Source: CAXTSE01 sp035554115
Lineage (GTDB): Bacteria; Actinomycetota; Actinomycetes; Actinomycetales; Microbacteriaceae
NCBI GenBank assembly: GCA_035554115.1
Contig: DATMIW010000069.1
Location: 1 to 23,855, forward strand
Length of the DNA: 23,855 nucleotides
Direction of reading: 5' to 3'
The position numbers and the translations under genes were made by a program. The notes below the pieces were generated by a model. That model saw nothing but the letters and a program-made list of their open reading frames with translations, was not told the origin of the DNA and searched no databases. The number at the start of each line of letters is the position of its first letter. Position 1 is the first letter of the stretch. Below are positions 5,327-12,501 of this stretch, in pieces.

Positions 5327-8041
5327 ATGGCCACGAGTACCCGGTCTTCCAGTTCGCGCGCCCGGTCCGGCACCGCGCGCGGCTCATCGTCGCGCACCCG
5401 AAGCACGCGTACCCAGGCGACCAAGAAATACCCGGTCGCTACCGAGCAGCCGGGCCTTCTGACATCCGCCTGGCTGGGGCTCGCGCACATTGTGGGCGGG
5501 GCGGCGCGGCTGTTCGGTCGCGAAACTCTCGCTAAAGAGGATCGTCGCGACGGCGTCCCGTTCCTGTTGTTCGTGCTGGCTGTTGCGGGGGCAATAGTCG
5601 AGTGGTTTGTGCCGACCCAGGCCGTTGCGATTGTTCTCGATGCCTACACATTCGGGGGCGCTTTCGGCCGGGTGGCGTACGCCCTCCCCGTGATCATGTT
5701 GATCTTCTCGGTCTGGCTGTTCCGACACCCGTCGAGCGTTCACGACAACGGACGCATCGGCATCGGCTTCGGTCTGCTGCTTACGAGCGTTAGCGGCGTC
5801 AGCCACATTCTGGGCGGAGCCCCCCAGCCGGAGGCCGGCGCTGTCGCTCTCGCCCACGGTGGGGGTGTCATCGGGTGGATCGTGGGGCAGCCCTTCCTGC
5901 AGATGGGCATCGCCTGGGTTGGCGTGCTCCTCGCGGCGGGCCTTCTCGCTCTCTCGCTGTTCATCATCACCAAGACCCCGCCCAACCGCGTCGGATCCCG
6001 TTTGCGTGAGCTGTATGCGTACCTGTTCGGTGCCGAGCTTGCAGAGCGCGCACCGAAGTCGCCGAAGGACCCGGCCGACTCGCAGGCATTCGGGTCGATG
6101 ACCGATCTCGGCTTTGAGCCCGACGATCCTGCGTCGATGCCGTGGTGGCGGCGTGGGCGCAAGAGCGCCGAACCGGCATTCGACACCCCGGTGGTCGGGG
6201 CGAGCGAGACCGAGGTGATCGGGCCCGTTGACGAGCAGGCGTTCGGCACGGATCTGCTCGAAGAGTTGATGAAAGCCGAAGACGCGGTGAAGCGGTTCAC
6301 GGGCGAAGTTGAGCCGCATCCCACGACTCTCCAAGAGGACGAGACAGGGTTGTTGCCCGGTTTCCACGACGCCGCGAGCGATCGAGGCCGCGCCGGCGAT
6401 TTCGGCCCCACAGATGTGGAGCCCGAGCCGGCCGCGGTGTCGCGTGCGGCTCCTCAGCGCCGCCCCTACCGGCTTCCACCGGCCTCAGTCCTCGGTGCAG
6501 GTACCCCGCCTAAGGCCCGGACCCCCGCGAACGACGAGGCCATCGCCTCCATCACAAGCGTGCTGAACCAGTTCGGCGTCGACGCGAAGGTCACCGGATT
6601 CAGTCGGGGTCCGTCGGTTACCCGCTACGAAATTGAGCTCGGGCACGGGGTCAAGGTCGAGCGGGTCACCGCGCTGGCCAAGAACCTCGCCTACGCTGTC
6701 GCGTCTAATGAGGTCAGCATCCTGTCGCCGATCCCGGGCAAGAGCGCCATTGGTGTCGAGATCCCTAACAAAGACCGCGAGATCGTGTCGCTTGGCGACG
6801 TCATGCGCTCGGGTGCCGCATCGAAGAGCCCGCACCCGATGACTATTGGGCTGGGTAAAGACGTCGAGGGTGGCTTTGTCGTGGCGAATCTTGCCAAGAT
6901 GCCCCACCTGCTCGTCGCGGGTTCCACGGGATCGGGTAAGTCCAGCTTCATCAACTCGATGATCACCTCGGTGCTTATGCGCGCCAAGCCCGCTGAGGTG
7001 CGCATGGTGCTGATCGACCCCAAGCGGGTCGAGCTGGCCGCCTACCAGGGCGTTCCGCACCTCATCACCCCGATCATCACGAATCCCAAGAAGGCCGCAG
7101 AGGCGCTTTCGTGGGTCGTCAAAGAGATGGATATGCGGTACGACGATCTCGCATCGTTCGGCTTCCGTCATATCGACGACTTCAATCGCGCCGTGCTGGC
7201 AGACGAGATCGTGCTTCCCCCGGGCTCGGAGCGCAAGCTGCAGCCCTACCCCTATCTACTTGTCGTCGTTGACGAACTCGCCGACCTCATGATGGTCGCC
7301 CCTCGGGATGTTGAAGACAGCATCGTGCGCATCACCCAACTCGCGCGCGCCTCGGGCATCCATCTTGTTTTGGCGACCCAGCGCCCAAGCGTGGATGTTG
7401 TGACGGGCCTGATCAAAGCGAATGTCCCGTCTCGCTTGGCTTTTGCGGTGTCGAGCATGACCGACTCCCGCGTGATCCTCGATCAAGGTGGCGCCGACAA
7501 GCTGATCGGGCAGGGCGACGGGCTATTCCTGCCCATGGGTGCGTCGAAGGCCATCCGGGTGCAGGGCGCCTGGGTCACAGAAGACGAGATTTCGGCGGTC
7601 GTGGCGCATGTGACCGAACAGGCTCGGCCGGAATATCGGGACGATGTTGCTGCGGTCATCGAAAAGCGCGAGGTTGACGGCGATATCGGCGATGATCTCG
7701 AGGTTTTGCTGCAGGCGGCAGAGCTCGTGGTCAACACGCAGTTCGGTTCGACGTCGATGCTGCAGCGCAAATTGCGCGTCGGCTTTGCGAAGGCCGGTCG
7801 TCTCATGGATCTGTTGGAATCCCGCGAGATCGTCGGCCCGTCCGAGGGATCGAAGGCACGGGATGTGCTCGTCGCGCCCGAGCAGTTGGCGGATGTCCTG
7901 GCACAGCTGCGCGGTGGCCCGGCGCCCACCACCGCAGCTGCGGTTTCTCCGATGGATCCCGTCGACGAGCAGTTCAGCGGATATTCTGAGGCAGAGGGCT
8001 CCTCAGATGAGGATGCCTGGCAGCTGACCGGCAGGGAGTAA
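5327..8041 (+). CDS. ftsK: DNA translocase FtsK/SpoIIIE
   Basis: The 904-residue septal DNA pump clears chromosome ends during division. An N-terminal Ser/Arg/Thr-rich tail (1-35) is followed by hydrophobic membrane segments up to about residue 220 (for example VPFLLFVLAVAGAIVEWF and YALPVIMLIFSVWLF). An acidic/proline-rich linker runs to about 400. The motor domain has Walker A GSTGSGKS at 532-539 (K538) and Walker B LLVVVDELADL with D649-E650. At the C-terminus is the winged-helix gamma domain (about 785-850; AAELVVNTQFGSTSMLQRKL), which in FtsK reads chromosome-polarity sequences. The ATG is supported by the leaderless -10. pgsA follows at 4 bp, in the order ftsK-pgsA-cinA-clgR known from other Actinobacteria. 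Confidence 0.97.
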   Translation: MATSTRSSSSRARSGTARGSSSRTRSTRTQATKKYPVATEQPGLLTSAWLGLAHIVGGAARLFGRETLAKEDRRDGVPFLLFVLAVAGAIVEWFVPTQAVAIVLDAYTFGGAFGRVAYALPVIMLIFSVWLFRHPSSVHDNGRIGIGFGLLLTSVSGVSHILGGAPQPEAGAVALAHGGGVIGWIVGQPFLQMGIAWVGVLLAAGLLALSLFIITKTPPNRVGSRLRELYAYLFGAELAERAPKSPKDPADSQAFGSMTDLGFEPDDPASMPWWRRGRKSAEPAFDTPVVGASETEVIGPVDEQAFGTDLLEELMKAEDAVKRFTGEVEPHPTTLQEDETGLLPGFHDAASDRGRAGDFGPTDVEPEPAAVSRAAPQRRPYRLPPASVLGAGTPPKARTPANDEAIASITSVLNQFGVDAKVTGFSRGPSVTRYEIELGHGVKVERVTALAKNLAYAVASNEVSILSPIPGKSAIGVEIPNKDREIVSLGDVMRSGAASKSPHPMTIGLGKDVEGGFVVANLAKMPHLLVAGSTGSGKSSFINSMITSVLMRAKPAEVRMVLIDPKRVELAAYQGVPHLITPIITNPKKAAEALSWVVKEMDMRYDDLASFGFRHIDDFNRAVLADEIVLPPGSERKLQPYPYLLVVVDELADLMMVAPRDVEDSIVRITQLARASGIHLVLATQRPSVDVVTGLIKANVPSRLAFAVSSMTDSRVILDQGGADKLIGQGDGLFLPMGASKAIRVQGAWVTEDEISAVVAHVTEQARPEYRDDVAAVIEKREVDGDIGDDLEVLLQAAELVVNTQFGSTSMLQRKLRVGFAKAGRLMDLLESREIVGPSEGSKARDVLVAPEQLADVLAQLRGGPAPTTAAAVSPMDPVDEQFSGYSEAEGSSDEDAWQLTGRE

Positions 8042-8045
8042 CCTC

Positions 8046-8714
8046 GTGGCGCTTTCTGCAGGAAGCGATCCGGTTACCCCGGCCCGTCGCGCGAACCCCA
8101 TGAAGGGGCGTGTGGTGTCGCGGGGCGAGACGCCCGCCAGCGCGGGAAATGCGGCGAACATCATCACCGTCGTACGCATCCTGTTCGCGCCCGTGTTCAT
8201 CTACCTGCTGCTGGCTGACGCGCATGAAGACACGTACCTGCGATACATCGCGGCGGGCCTCTTCATCCTCGCGATCCTCACAGATTTCGTTGACGGACTT
8301 CTGGCTCGGCGCCGCAATCTCGTCACCGACACAGGCAAGTTGCTTGACCCGATAGCCGACAAGATCCTCATCGGCGGTGCGCTCGTCTCGCTGTCGATTC
8401 TGGGCGAGCTCCCGTGGTGGATCACGATTGTGATCCTGGTACGCGAGCTCGGGATCACGGCACACCGGCTCAGCATCGCGCGGCATCATGTCATCCCGGC
8501 CTCCTGGTTCGGCAAAATCAAGACCGTCGTCCAGGCCGTTGCCATAAGCCTGGCGCTTGTGCCCTTCCCGGCCCTTCTCGGCCCCTGGGTCAACGGGGTA
8601 AACACCGTCTTCATGTCGGTGGCTCTCGTGCTCACCTTGATCAGCGGGATCGAGTACATCTGGCAGGTCATTCGGGCCGGCCGGGTATCACGCACAGGAG
8701 CCGCGGCGGCGTGA
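8046..8714 (+). CDS. pgsA: CDP-diacylglycerol-glycerol-3-phosphate 3-phosphatidyltransferase
   Basis: The 222-residue integral membrane enzyme makes phosphatidylglycerol phosphate (or, in some actinobacterial paralogues, a related CDP-alcohol product) from CDP-diacylglycerol. The CDP-alcohol phosphatidyltransferase motif is complete: D83-G84-x2-A87-R88-x8-G97-x3-D101-x3-D105. Several hydrophobic segments surround it. The GTG at 8046 follows ftsK by 4 bases and has GGGAG in the ftsK end as a ribosome-binding site. A later ATG at 8100 is also possible and would remove 18 residues that show little conservation by eye. The gene overlaps cinA by 4 bases. Confidence 0.93.
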   Translation: MALSAGSDPVTPARRANPMKGRVVSRGETPASAGNAANIITVVRILFAPVFIYLLLADAHEDTYLRYIAAGLFILAILTDFVDGLLARRRNLVTDTGKLLDPIADKILIGGALVSLSILGELPWWITIVILVRELGITAHRLSIARHHVIPASWFGKIKTVVQAVAISLALVPFPALLGPWVNGVNTVFMSVALVLTLISGIEYIWQVIRAGRVSRTGAAAA

Positions 8715-9175
8715 GTGCCGAGCAGCTTCTCGACGAGCTGCGCCGTCGTGGTCTGACGATCGCTGTTGCCGAATCGCTGACCGGCGGCCTCGTCGTCGCA
8801 GAATTGGTGGCGATTCCCGGAGCCTCCGACGTTGTGCGTGGGGGCGTTGTGGCCTACGCGACGGATGTGAAAGAGACGGTGCTGAAGGTCGATCCGGAGC
8901 TGCTTGCCGTATCTGGTCCCATCCATCCGGAGGTCGCCCGTCAGATGGCAGCCGGCGTTCGGCACGCGCTGGGAGCCGACATTGGGGTTGCGACGACCGG
9001 AGTGGCGGGTCCGGATTCGCAAGACGGTCACTCTCCCGGCGAAGTGTGGATCGGTGTCTCGACTCGCAACGAGACAGTTGCGCACGAGTTGCGGCTCTCG
9101 GGCGACCGGAATGACATCCGTCAAGCCACAGTTTCTGCATGTCTGCGACTGGTATTGGCGTCCTTGTCGGAATAG
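8711..9175 (+). CDS. CinA C-terminal domain protein (nicotinamide-nucleotide amidohydrolase type)
   Basis: The 154-residue protein consists of the CinA C-terminal (PncC) domain alone, which in characterised relatives deamidates NMN in NAD recycling. Visible signatures are VAESLTGGLVVAELV near the N-terminus, GGVVAYATDVKETVL, and ATTGVAGPDSQDGHSPGEVWIGV, the conserved glycine-rich core. I chose the GTG at 8711, which overlaps the pgsA stop as GTGA. The frame is open much further upstream (to 8414), but that part lies inside pgsA and shows no CinA similarity. The N-terminal MoCF-like domain of full-length CinA is absent, as is common in Actinobacteria. Confidence 0.93.
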   Translation: MSAEQLLDELRRRGLTIAVAESLTGGLVVAELVAIPGASDVVRGGVVAYATDVKETVLKVDPELLAVSGPIHPEVARQMAAGVRHALGADIGVATTGVAGPDSQDGHSPGEVWIGVSTRNETVAHELRLSGDRNDIRQATVSACLRLVLASLSE

Positions 9176-9257
9176 CTGAGGGCCCGGTCGCGTTACAGAC
9201 CGTGTCGTCACAGCTGTCACGCAGATGTGAGGATTTAGGATTGAACGAAGACGGGGG

Positions 9258-9263
9258 TAGCAT
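9258..9263 (+). promoter_or_regulatory. Candidate -10 of the clgR promoter
   Basis: TAGCAT lies 25 bases upstream of the clgR ATG, in a 113-bp gap after cinA. No convincing -35 stands 16-18 bases upstream, as may be expected for an activated or alternative-sigma promoter. Evidence is weak. Confidence 0.3.
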
Positions 9264-9288
9264 TCCTACTCCAACAGAGGAGGACACC

Positions 9289-9600
9289 ATGATTCTGGTT
9301 CGACAGGAGATCGGCGACGTCCTCCGCGACTTCCGTCTGCAGAAGGCAATGACTCTGCGTCAGGTGGCGAGCCGCGCGAGCGTTGCTCTCGGATACCTCA
9401 GCGAGGTGGAGCGCGGTCAAAAAGAGGCCAGCTCCGAGATTCTCGCGTCAGTTGCTGACGCGCTTGACACTCCGATTTCTGTGATCATGCGCGAGGTGGG
9501 CGACCGTCTGGCGATCGTCGAGGGTGTGCGGGTCGATGTTCCCGATACGCTTCCCGACGAGCTTGTCGCTGAGTTCGACGGCGACCTCGTTTCACACTGA
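9289..9600 (+). CDS. clgR: ClgR-like XRE-family transcriptional regulator
   Basis: The 103-residue protein is a helix-turn-helix regulator: IGDVLRDFRLQKAMTLRQVA is followed by ASVALGYLSEVERGQKEASSE, which is almost diagnostic of actinobacterial ClgR. ClgR activates clp protease genes and, in Corynebacterium, DNA-repair and hflX genes under stress. I chose the ATG at 9289 because GAGGAGG stands just before it; an upstream GTG-type start would enter the cinA end. The C-terminus (LPDELVAEFDGDLVSH) is short; the ClgR C-terminus is known elsewhere to control Clp degradation, but I cannot judge that here. The position after ftsK-pgsA-cinA is the standard one. A strong hairpin terminator follows. 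Confidence 0.92.
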   Translation: MILVRQEIGDVLRDFRLQKAMTLRQVASRASVALGYLSEVERGQKEASSEILASVADALDTPISVIMREVGDRLAIVEGVRVDVPDTLPDELVAEFDGDLVSH

Positions 9601-9608
9601 TTTTCGTC

Positions 9609-9645
9609 ACGTGATGCCCCCGGTCTCAGACCGGGGGCATCACGT
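9609..9645. terminator. Strong bidirectional hairpin terminator after clgR
   Basis: Bases 9609-9626 and 9628-9645 are a perfect 18-bp inverted repeat around a single central base, containing a GCCCCCGG/CCGGGGGC core. On the + strand a short CTTTA follows; on the - strand the continuation is GACGAAAATC. The tails are modest for U-tracts, but the stem is very stable. It separates the ftsK-clgR cluster from the DUF3046-recA unit. Confidence 0.85.
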
Positions 9646-9710
9646 CTTTAAGGTGTGCATATTCCACGGCGATACGCAGGCACAGGGATCCGGCTGAGAA
9701 GGTTTCGTGA

Positions 9711-9716
9711 CAGGCT
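9711..9716 (+). promoter_or_regulatory. Weak leaderless -10 of the DUF3046 gene
   Basis: CAGGCT ends 6 bases before the GTG at 9723. The first base deviates from TANNNT, but the spacing matches the other leaderless promoters here. Confidence 0.35.
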
Positions 9717-9722
9717 GGGCCG

Positions 9723-9947
9723 GTGAAGGTCAGCGAATTCCATCGAGCGGTTGCCGATGAGTTCGGCGACTTCGGTCGAGTGCTCGTGCGTGACACGGTG
9801 ATTGTCGCTCTCGGCAACCGCACCCCCGATGAGGCGCTTTCGGCCGGTCTTGCAACGCGGGATGTCTGGATTGAACTCTGTCGTGTGCAGGATGTGCCTC
9901 CGGATCGTTGGCATGGTGCCGGTCGTCCCGCTCCGCCGCGCGGGTAG
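9723..9947 (+). CDS. DUF3046 domain protein
   Basis: The 74-residue protein has the pattern of the DUF3046 family: VSEFHRAVADEFGDFGRVLV, then NRTPDEALSAGLATRDVWIE and the ending LCRVQDVPPDRWHG. These small proteins are encoded directly upstream of recA across Actinobacteria; their function is unknown. The RDVW and VPxDRW segments are the conserved signatures as I remember them. The length is typical apart from about 10 extra C-terminal residues. It has its own weak leaderless promoter and lies between the terminator and the SOS promoter of recA. Confidence 0.88.
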   Translation: MKVSEFHRAVADEFGDFGRVLVRDTVIVALGNRTPDEALSAGLATRDVWIELCRVQDVPPDRWHGAGRPAPPRG

Positions 9948-9968
9948 GCGACACGCCCACCGAGACAC

Positions 9969-9984
9969 TCGAATATCCATTCGA
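9969..9984. promoter_or_regulatory. LexA (SOS) box of recA
   Basis: TCGAATATCCATTCGA fits the actinobacterial LexA palindrome TCGAAC-N4-GTTCGA, with a symmetric C/G to T/A change in both half-sites. It overlaps the -35 position for the TACTGT -10 (17-bp spacer). Confidence 0.85.
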
Positions 9985-10006
9985 TTGTCTGTACTGTTGT
10001 CAATAA

Positions 10007-10021
10007 CGTCTTTCGAAGACG
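10007..10021 (+). promoter_or_regulatory. 5'-terminal hairpin of the recA transcript
   Basis: CGTCTT (10007-10012) pairs perfectly with AAGACG (10016-10021) around a three-base loop. GGTTTT follows. If transcription starts 7 bases after the -10, at about 10004, this stem-loop lies within 3 nt of the mRNA end. It may protect the mRNA or act as an attenuator. Confidence 0.45.
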
Positions 10022-10249
10022 GGTTTTGCACATCGTGCAGGTCGTTCCGACGAAAAGTCGGTGGGTCGGCATAACGTCGGACTCGTTGAAGCCAGACGAA
10101 AACGTCGGCTATGGGGCACCCCAGCCTCATCCACGGCGACGACAGCCCTGTTGTGAATCTTTGGACCCGGCACCATCGGTCCGAGGGGGAACAGCAGCCT
10201 ATGGGCGCACCACATTCGTCCTCCGGGACGCAGACGAAGGAGACAGGCC

Positions 10250-11341
10250 ATGCCATCACCCGCAGATCGCGAGAAAGCCCTCGAAACGGCTCTCGCTCAG
10301 ATCGACCGCCAGTTCGGCAAAGGAAGCGTCATGCGCCTGGGGAGCGATGAACGCGCTCCTGTGGCGGTTATTCCCACCGGCTCCATCGCTCTCGATGTTG
10401 CTCTCGGCATTGGGGGTCTTCCCCGCGGTCGGATTGTCGAGATCTACGGCCCGGAATCCTCGGGTAAGACCACTCTGACCCTCCATGCGATCGCCAATGC
10501 TCAAAAGGCTGGCGGCATCGCAGCGTTCATTGACGCAGAACATGCCCTCGATCCCGAGTACGCGAAGAAGCTCGGGGTCGACATCGACTCCCTGCTGGTA
10601 TCGCAGCCTGACACGGGTGAGCAGGCCCTCGAGATCGCCGACATGCTCGTGCGTTCCGGTTCTATCGACCTCATCGTCATTGACTCGGTGGCGGCTCTTG
10701 TGCCGAAAGCCGAAATCGAGGGCGAGATGGGTGACACGCACGTTGGCCTCCAGGCGCGACTCATGTCTCAGGCACTCCGCAAGCTCACGGGTGGTCTCAG
10801 CCAGACCAACACCACGATGATCTTCATCAACCAGCTGCGCGAAAAGATCGGCGTGTTCTTCGGAAGCCCCGAGACCACTGCGGGCGGTAAGGCGCTGAAG
10901 TTCTATGCATCAGTTCGACTCGACATTCGTCGTATCGAGACCCTGAAAGACGGCACCGACGCGGTCGGAAACCGCACGCGCGTCAAAGTTGTCAAGAACA
11001 AGATGGCACCGCCGTTCAAGCAGGCTGAGTTCGACATTCTGTACGGTGTCGGCATCTCGCGTGAGGGCAGTCTTATCGACTACGGGGTCGAGCACGAGAT
11101 CGTGCGTAAATCGGGCGCCTGGTACACCTACGACGGTGACCAACTCGGCCAGGGCAAAGAAAATGCCCGCACCTTCCTGCTGCAGAACCCCGATACGGCC
11201 AATGAGATCGAGAAGAAGATTCTCGTCAAACTCGGTATCGGTGCCGAAGGCAAGGCGGCGCTAGCTGCCGCAGCCGAGCCGGTGGTGACTGTCGCCGACC
11301 TCGAAGCAGACTCATTCACCGCACGCGCGGCAGGGCTGTAG
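10250..11341 (+). CDS. recA: Recombinase RecA
   Basis: The 363-residue ATP-dependent strand-exchange protein is also the co-protease that triggers LexA self-cleavage. Walker A GPESSGKTT is at 67-75 (K73). The LIVIDSVAALVPKAEIEGEM region, the L2 loop (ETTAGGKALKFYASVRLDIRR region) and the C-terminal acidic/alanine-rich tail are all present. The length is normal, so there is no intein, unlike M. tuberculosis RecA. The ATG at 10250 has a strong GAAGGAGA ribosome-binding site. A LexA box lies 266 bp upstream. recX follows after two bases. Confidence 0.98.
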   Translation: MPSPADREKALETALAQIDRQFGKGSVMRLGSDERAPVAVIPTGSIALDVALGIGGLPRGRIVEIYGPESSGKTTLTLHAIANAQKAGGIAAFIDAEHALDPEYAKKLGVDIDSLLVSQPDTGEQALEIADMLVRSGSIDLIVIDSVAALVPKAEIEGEMGDTHVGLQARLMSQALRKLTGGLSQTNTTMIFINQLREKIGVFFGSPETTAGGKALKFYASVRLDIRRIETLKDGTDAVGNRTRVKVVKNKMAPPFKQAEFDILYGVGISREGSLIDYGVEHEIVRKSGAWYTYDGDQLGQGKENARTFLLQNPDTANEIEKKILVKLGIGAEGKAALAAAAEPVVTVADLEADSFTARAAGL

Positions 11342-11343
11342 TC

Positions 11344-11982
11344 GTGGAGCGGCCTGACGGCTGGATCGCGCCGGTGCGATACCTGCCCGGTGTGCCCCAG
11401 CCGTCGGAGCCGCCCACCTTCGCAAGCCTTTATCCTCACCAGGACGCCGCCGGTTCCGACGGGGCCGACGATGCCGAAGCCGAGAACGAACTCTCTCAGC
11501 GTGACCGTGCAGAGAACGTTTCTATGCACGCCCTCACTCGGCGAGGGATCTCTCGACGAGAGCTTGAACGAACTCTGCGCGAGCGTGATCTCGACGATTC
11601 GGTTATCGACTACGAGCTCGATCGCTTGGAGCGTGTCGGACTGATCGATGACATTGCTCTCGCTCAGAACCTGGTGGGAACGCTCCAAGAGCGCAAAGGA
11701 CTCGGTCGCCAGGGGATCGCCGCAGAACTCACACGCCGGCTGCTTGCTCCGGCCGCTATCGAGTACGCGCTCGAACTCGTGGATTCGGGTGACGAGCTTG
11801 CGCGCGCACGGGAGATCGCCGAGAAGAGGGCTCGTCAGCTGGGCGGACTAGACCGTGAAGTGGCGGTCCGCCGGCTCTCGGCCTTCCTGGCACGGCGTGG
11901 ATTCGGCGGCAGTACGGTCCGCGCGGCTGTCGATCACGCGCTGGCGCCCCCAAGTCGCGGGTCAAAGGTGCGATTTCGCTGA
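11344..11982 (+). CDS. recX: Regulatory protein RecX
   Basis: The 212-residue protein starts at a GTG two bases after the recA stop, so the two genes are co-transcribed. RecX binds and restrains RecA filaments. An N-terminal extension of about 60 residues rich in Pro/Asp/Glu (to ELSQRDRAENV) precedes the RecX core of three-helix repeats: ALTRRGISRRELERTLRERD, VIDYELDRLERVGLIDD, QERKGLGRQGIAAEL, and the C-terminal RRLSAFLARRGFGGSTVRAA. The family usually has 150-200 residues; the extension accounts for the difference. It ends in a basic tail (SRGSKVRFR). Confidence 0.93.
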   Translation: MERPDGWIAPVRYLPGVPQPSEPPTFASLYPHQDAAGSDGADDAEAENELSQRDRAENVSMHALTRRGISRRELERTLRERDLDDSVIDYELDRLERVGLIDDIALAQNLVGTLQERKGLGRQGIAAELTRRLLAPAAIEYALELVDSGDELARAREIAEKRARQLGGLDREVAVRRLSAFLARRGFGGSTVRAAVDHALAPPSRGSKVRFR

Positions 11983-12003
11983 GCTCTGCGGCATTCCGGC
12001 CCC

Positions 12004-12009
12004 TATGCT
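12004..12009 (+). promoter_or_regulatory. -10 element, leaderless lipoprotein promoter
   Basis: TATGCT ends 6 bases before the ATG at 12016. There is no ribosome-binding site between recX and this gene. Confidence 0.6.
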
Positions 12010-12015
12010 GACGGC

Positions 12016-12453
12016 ATGATGAGCGTGCGTACACTCTCCCTGCCGATTCTTGGCCTTCTCACAGTAGTGACGCTCAGCGGGTGTTCCCTGCTGTCACCTG
12101 CACCAGCCGCTGCTCCCATCGCCCCAATAGCCTCGGACTCCAGCGCTCCGGCTGCTGCCTCAGCAGACCTTGCCGACACGACCTGGTCAGGCACCGACTC
12201 CGCAGACCTGCCGACCACCTTCGTACTTCATGAAGACGGAAGCACCGACATCACCTACGGAGCCAACAGCTACACCGATAAAGGTGACACCTGGGCCCTC
12301 GACGGAGACACCTTGACGATCACCATCCACAACGTCGAATCCCGTGGTGACGCCTCGTATGTCGGCAAAGTCGTTTCGGCGAAAGACCCTATTGACCTCG
12401 CCGTCAGCTTCACCGCCGCCGAAGAAAAGCGCACGCTGACCATCACGCAGTAG
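12016..12453 (+). CDS. Small hypothetical lipoprotein
   Basis: The 145-residue protein has a lipoprotein signal peptide: R5, hydrophobic 7-20, and lipobox L-S-G-C with C23 as the predicted acylation site. An Ala/Pro/Ser-rich linker runs to about residue 48. The rest (about 50-145) begins DLADTTWSGTDSADLPTTFV and alternates short polar turns with beta-prone strands (VLHEDGSTDITYG, WALDGDTLTITI). It looks like a small beta-sandwich or lipocalin-like domain of the kind found in many secreted hypothetical proteins. No catalytic motif is visible and I cannot name a family. Two consecutive ATG codons occur at the start; the first fits the leaderless spacing. Codons ending in A (GAA, GGA) are frequent here and in the first part of miaB. 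Confidence 0.85.
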   Translation: MMSVRTLSLPILGLLTVVTLSGCSLLSPAPAAAPIAPIASDSSAPAAASADLADTTWSGTDSADLPTTFVLHEDGSTDITYGANSYTDKGDTWALDGDTLTITIHNVESRGDASYVGKVVSAKDPIDLAVSFTAAEEKRTLTITQ

Positions 12454-12486
12454 CCCGACGATGCGACGGTGCAGTCGCAACGGATT

Positions 12487-12492
12487 TACACT
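12487..12492 (+). promoter_or_regulatory. -10 element upstream of miaB
   Basis: TACACT stands 9 bases before the ATG at 12502. The transcript would be leaderless or have a 5' leader of only 2-3 nt. This supports 12502 over the earlier in-frame GTG at 12469, which lies upstream of the promoter element. Confidence 0.5.
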
Positions 12493-12501
12493 GGCCGAAT
12501 C

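Larger units (their letters stand above)
9948..10249 (+). promoter_or_regulatory. recA promoter and long structured leader (302 bp, no gene)
   Basis: No convincing gene lies here. From left to right it holds a LexA box (9969-9984), a candidate -10 TACTGT (9992-9997), and a hairpin with arms CGTCTT/AAGACG (10007-10021) followed by GGTTTT. Next come a second hairpin CCGAC-GAAAA-GTCGG (10047-10061) and a GC-rich self-complementary patch with TGGGGCACCCCA at about 10113-10124. A ribosome-binding site GAAGGAGA precedes the recA ATG. The predicted leader is about 245 nt, unusually long for a window full of leaderless genes. Confidence 0.6.

Noticed and set aside
9985..10009. A RecA-independent damage promoter (PafBC type, TTGTC motif followed by TAnnnT) upstream of recA
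   Set aside because: TTGTCTGTA is followed by TAACGT at a spacing of 10 bases where 8 is expected, and the motif itself is imperfect. The LexA-linked promoter explains the region better.
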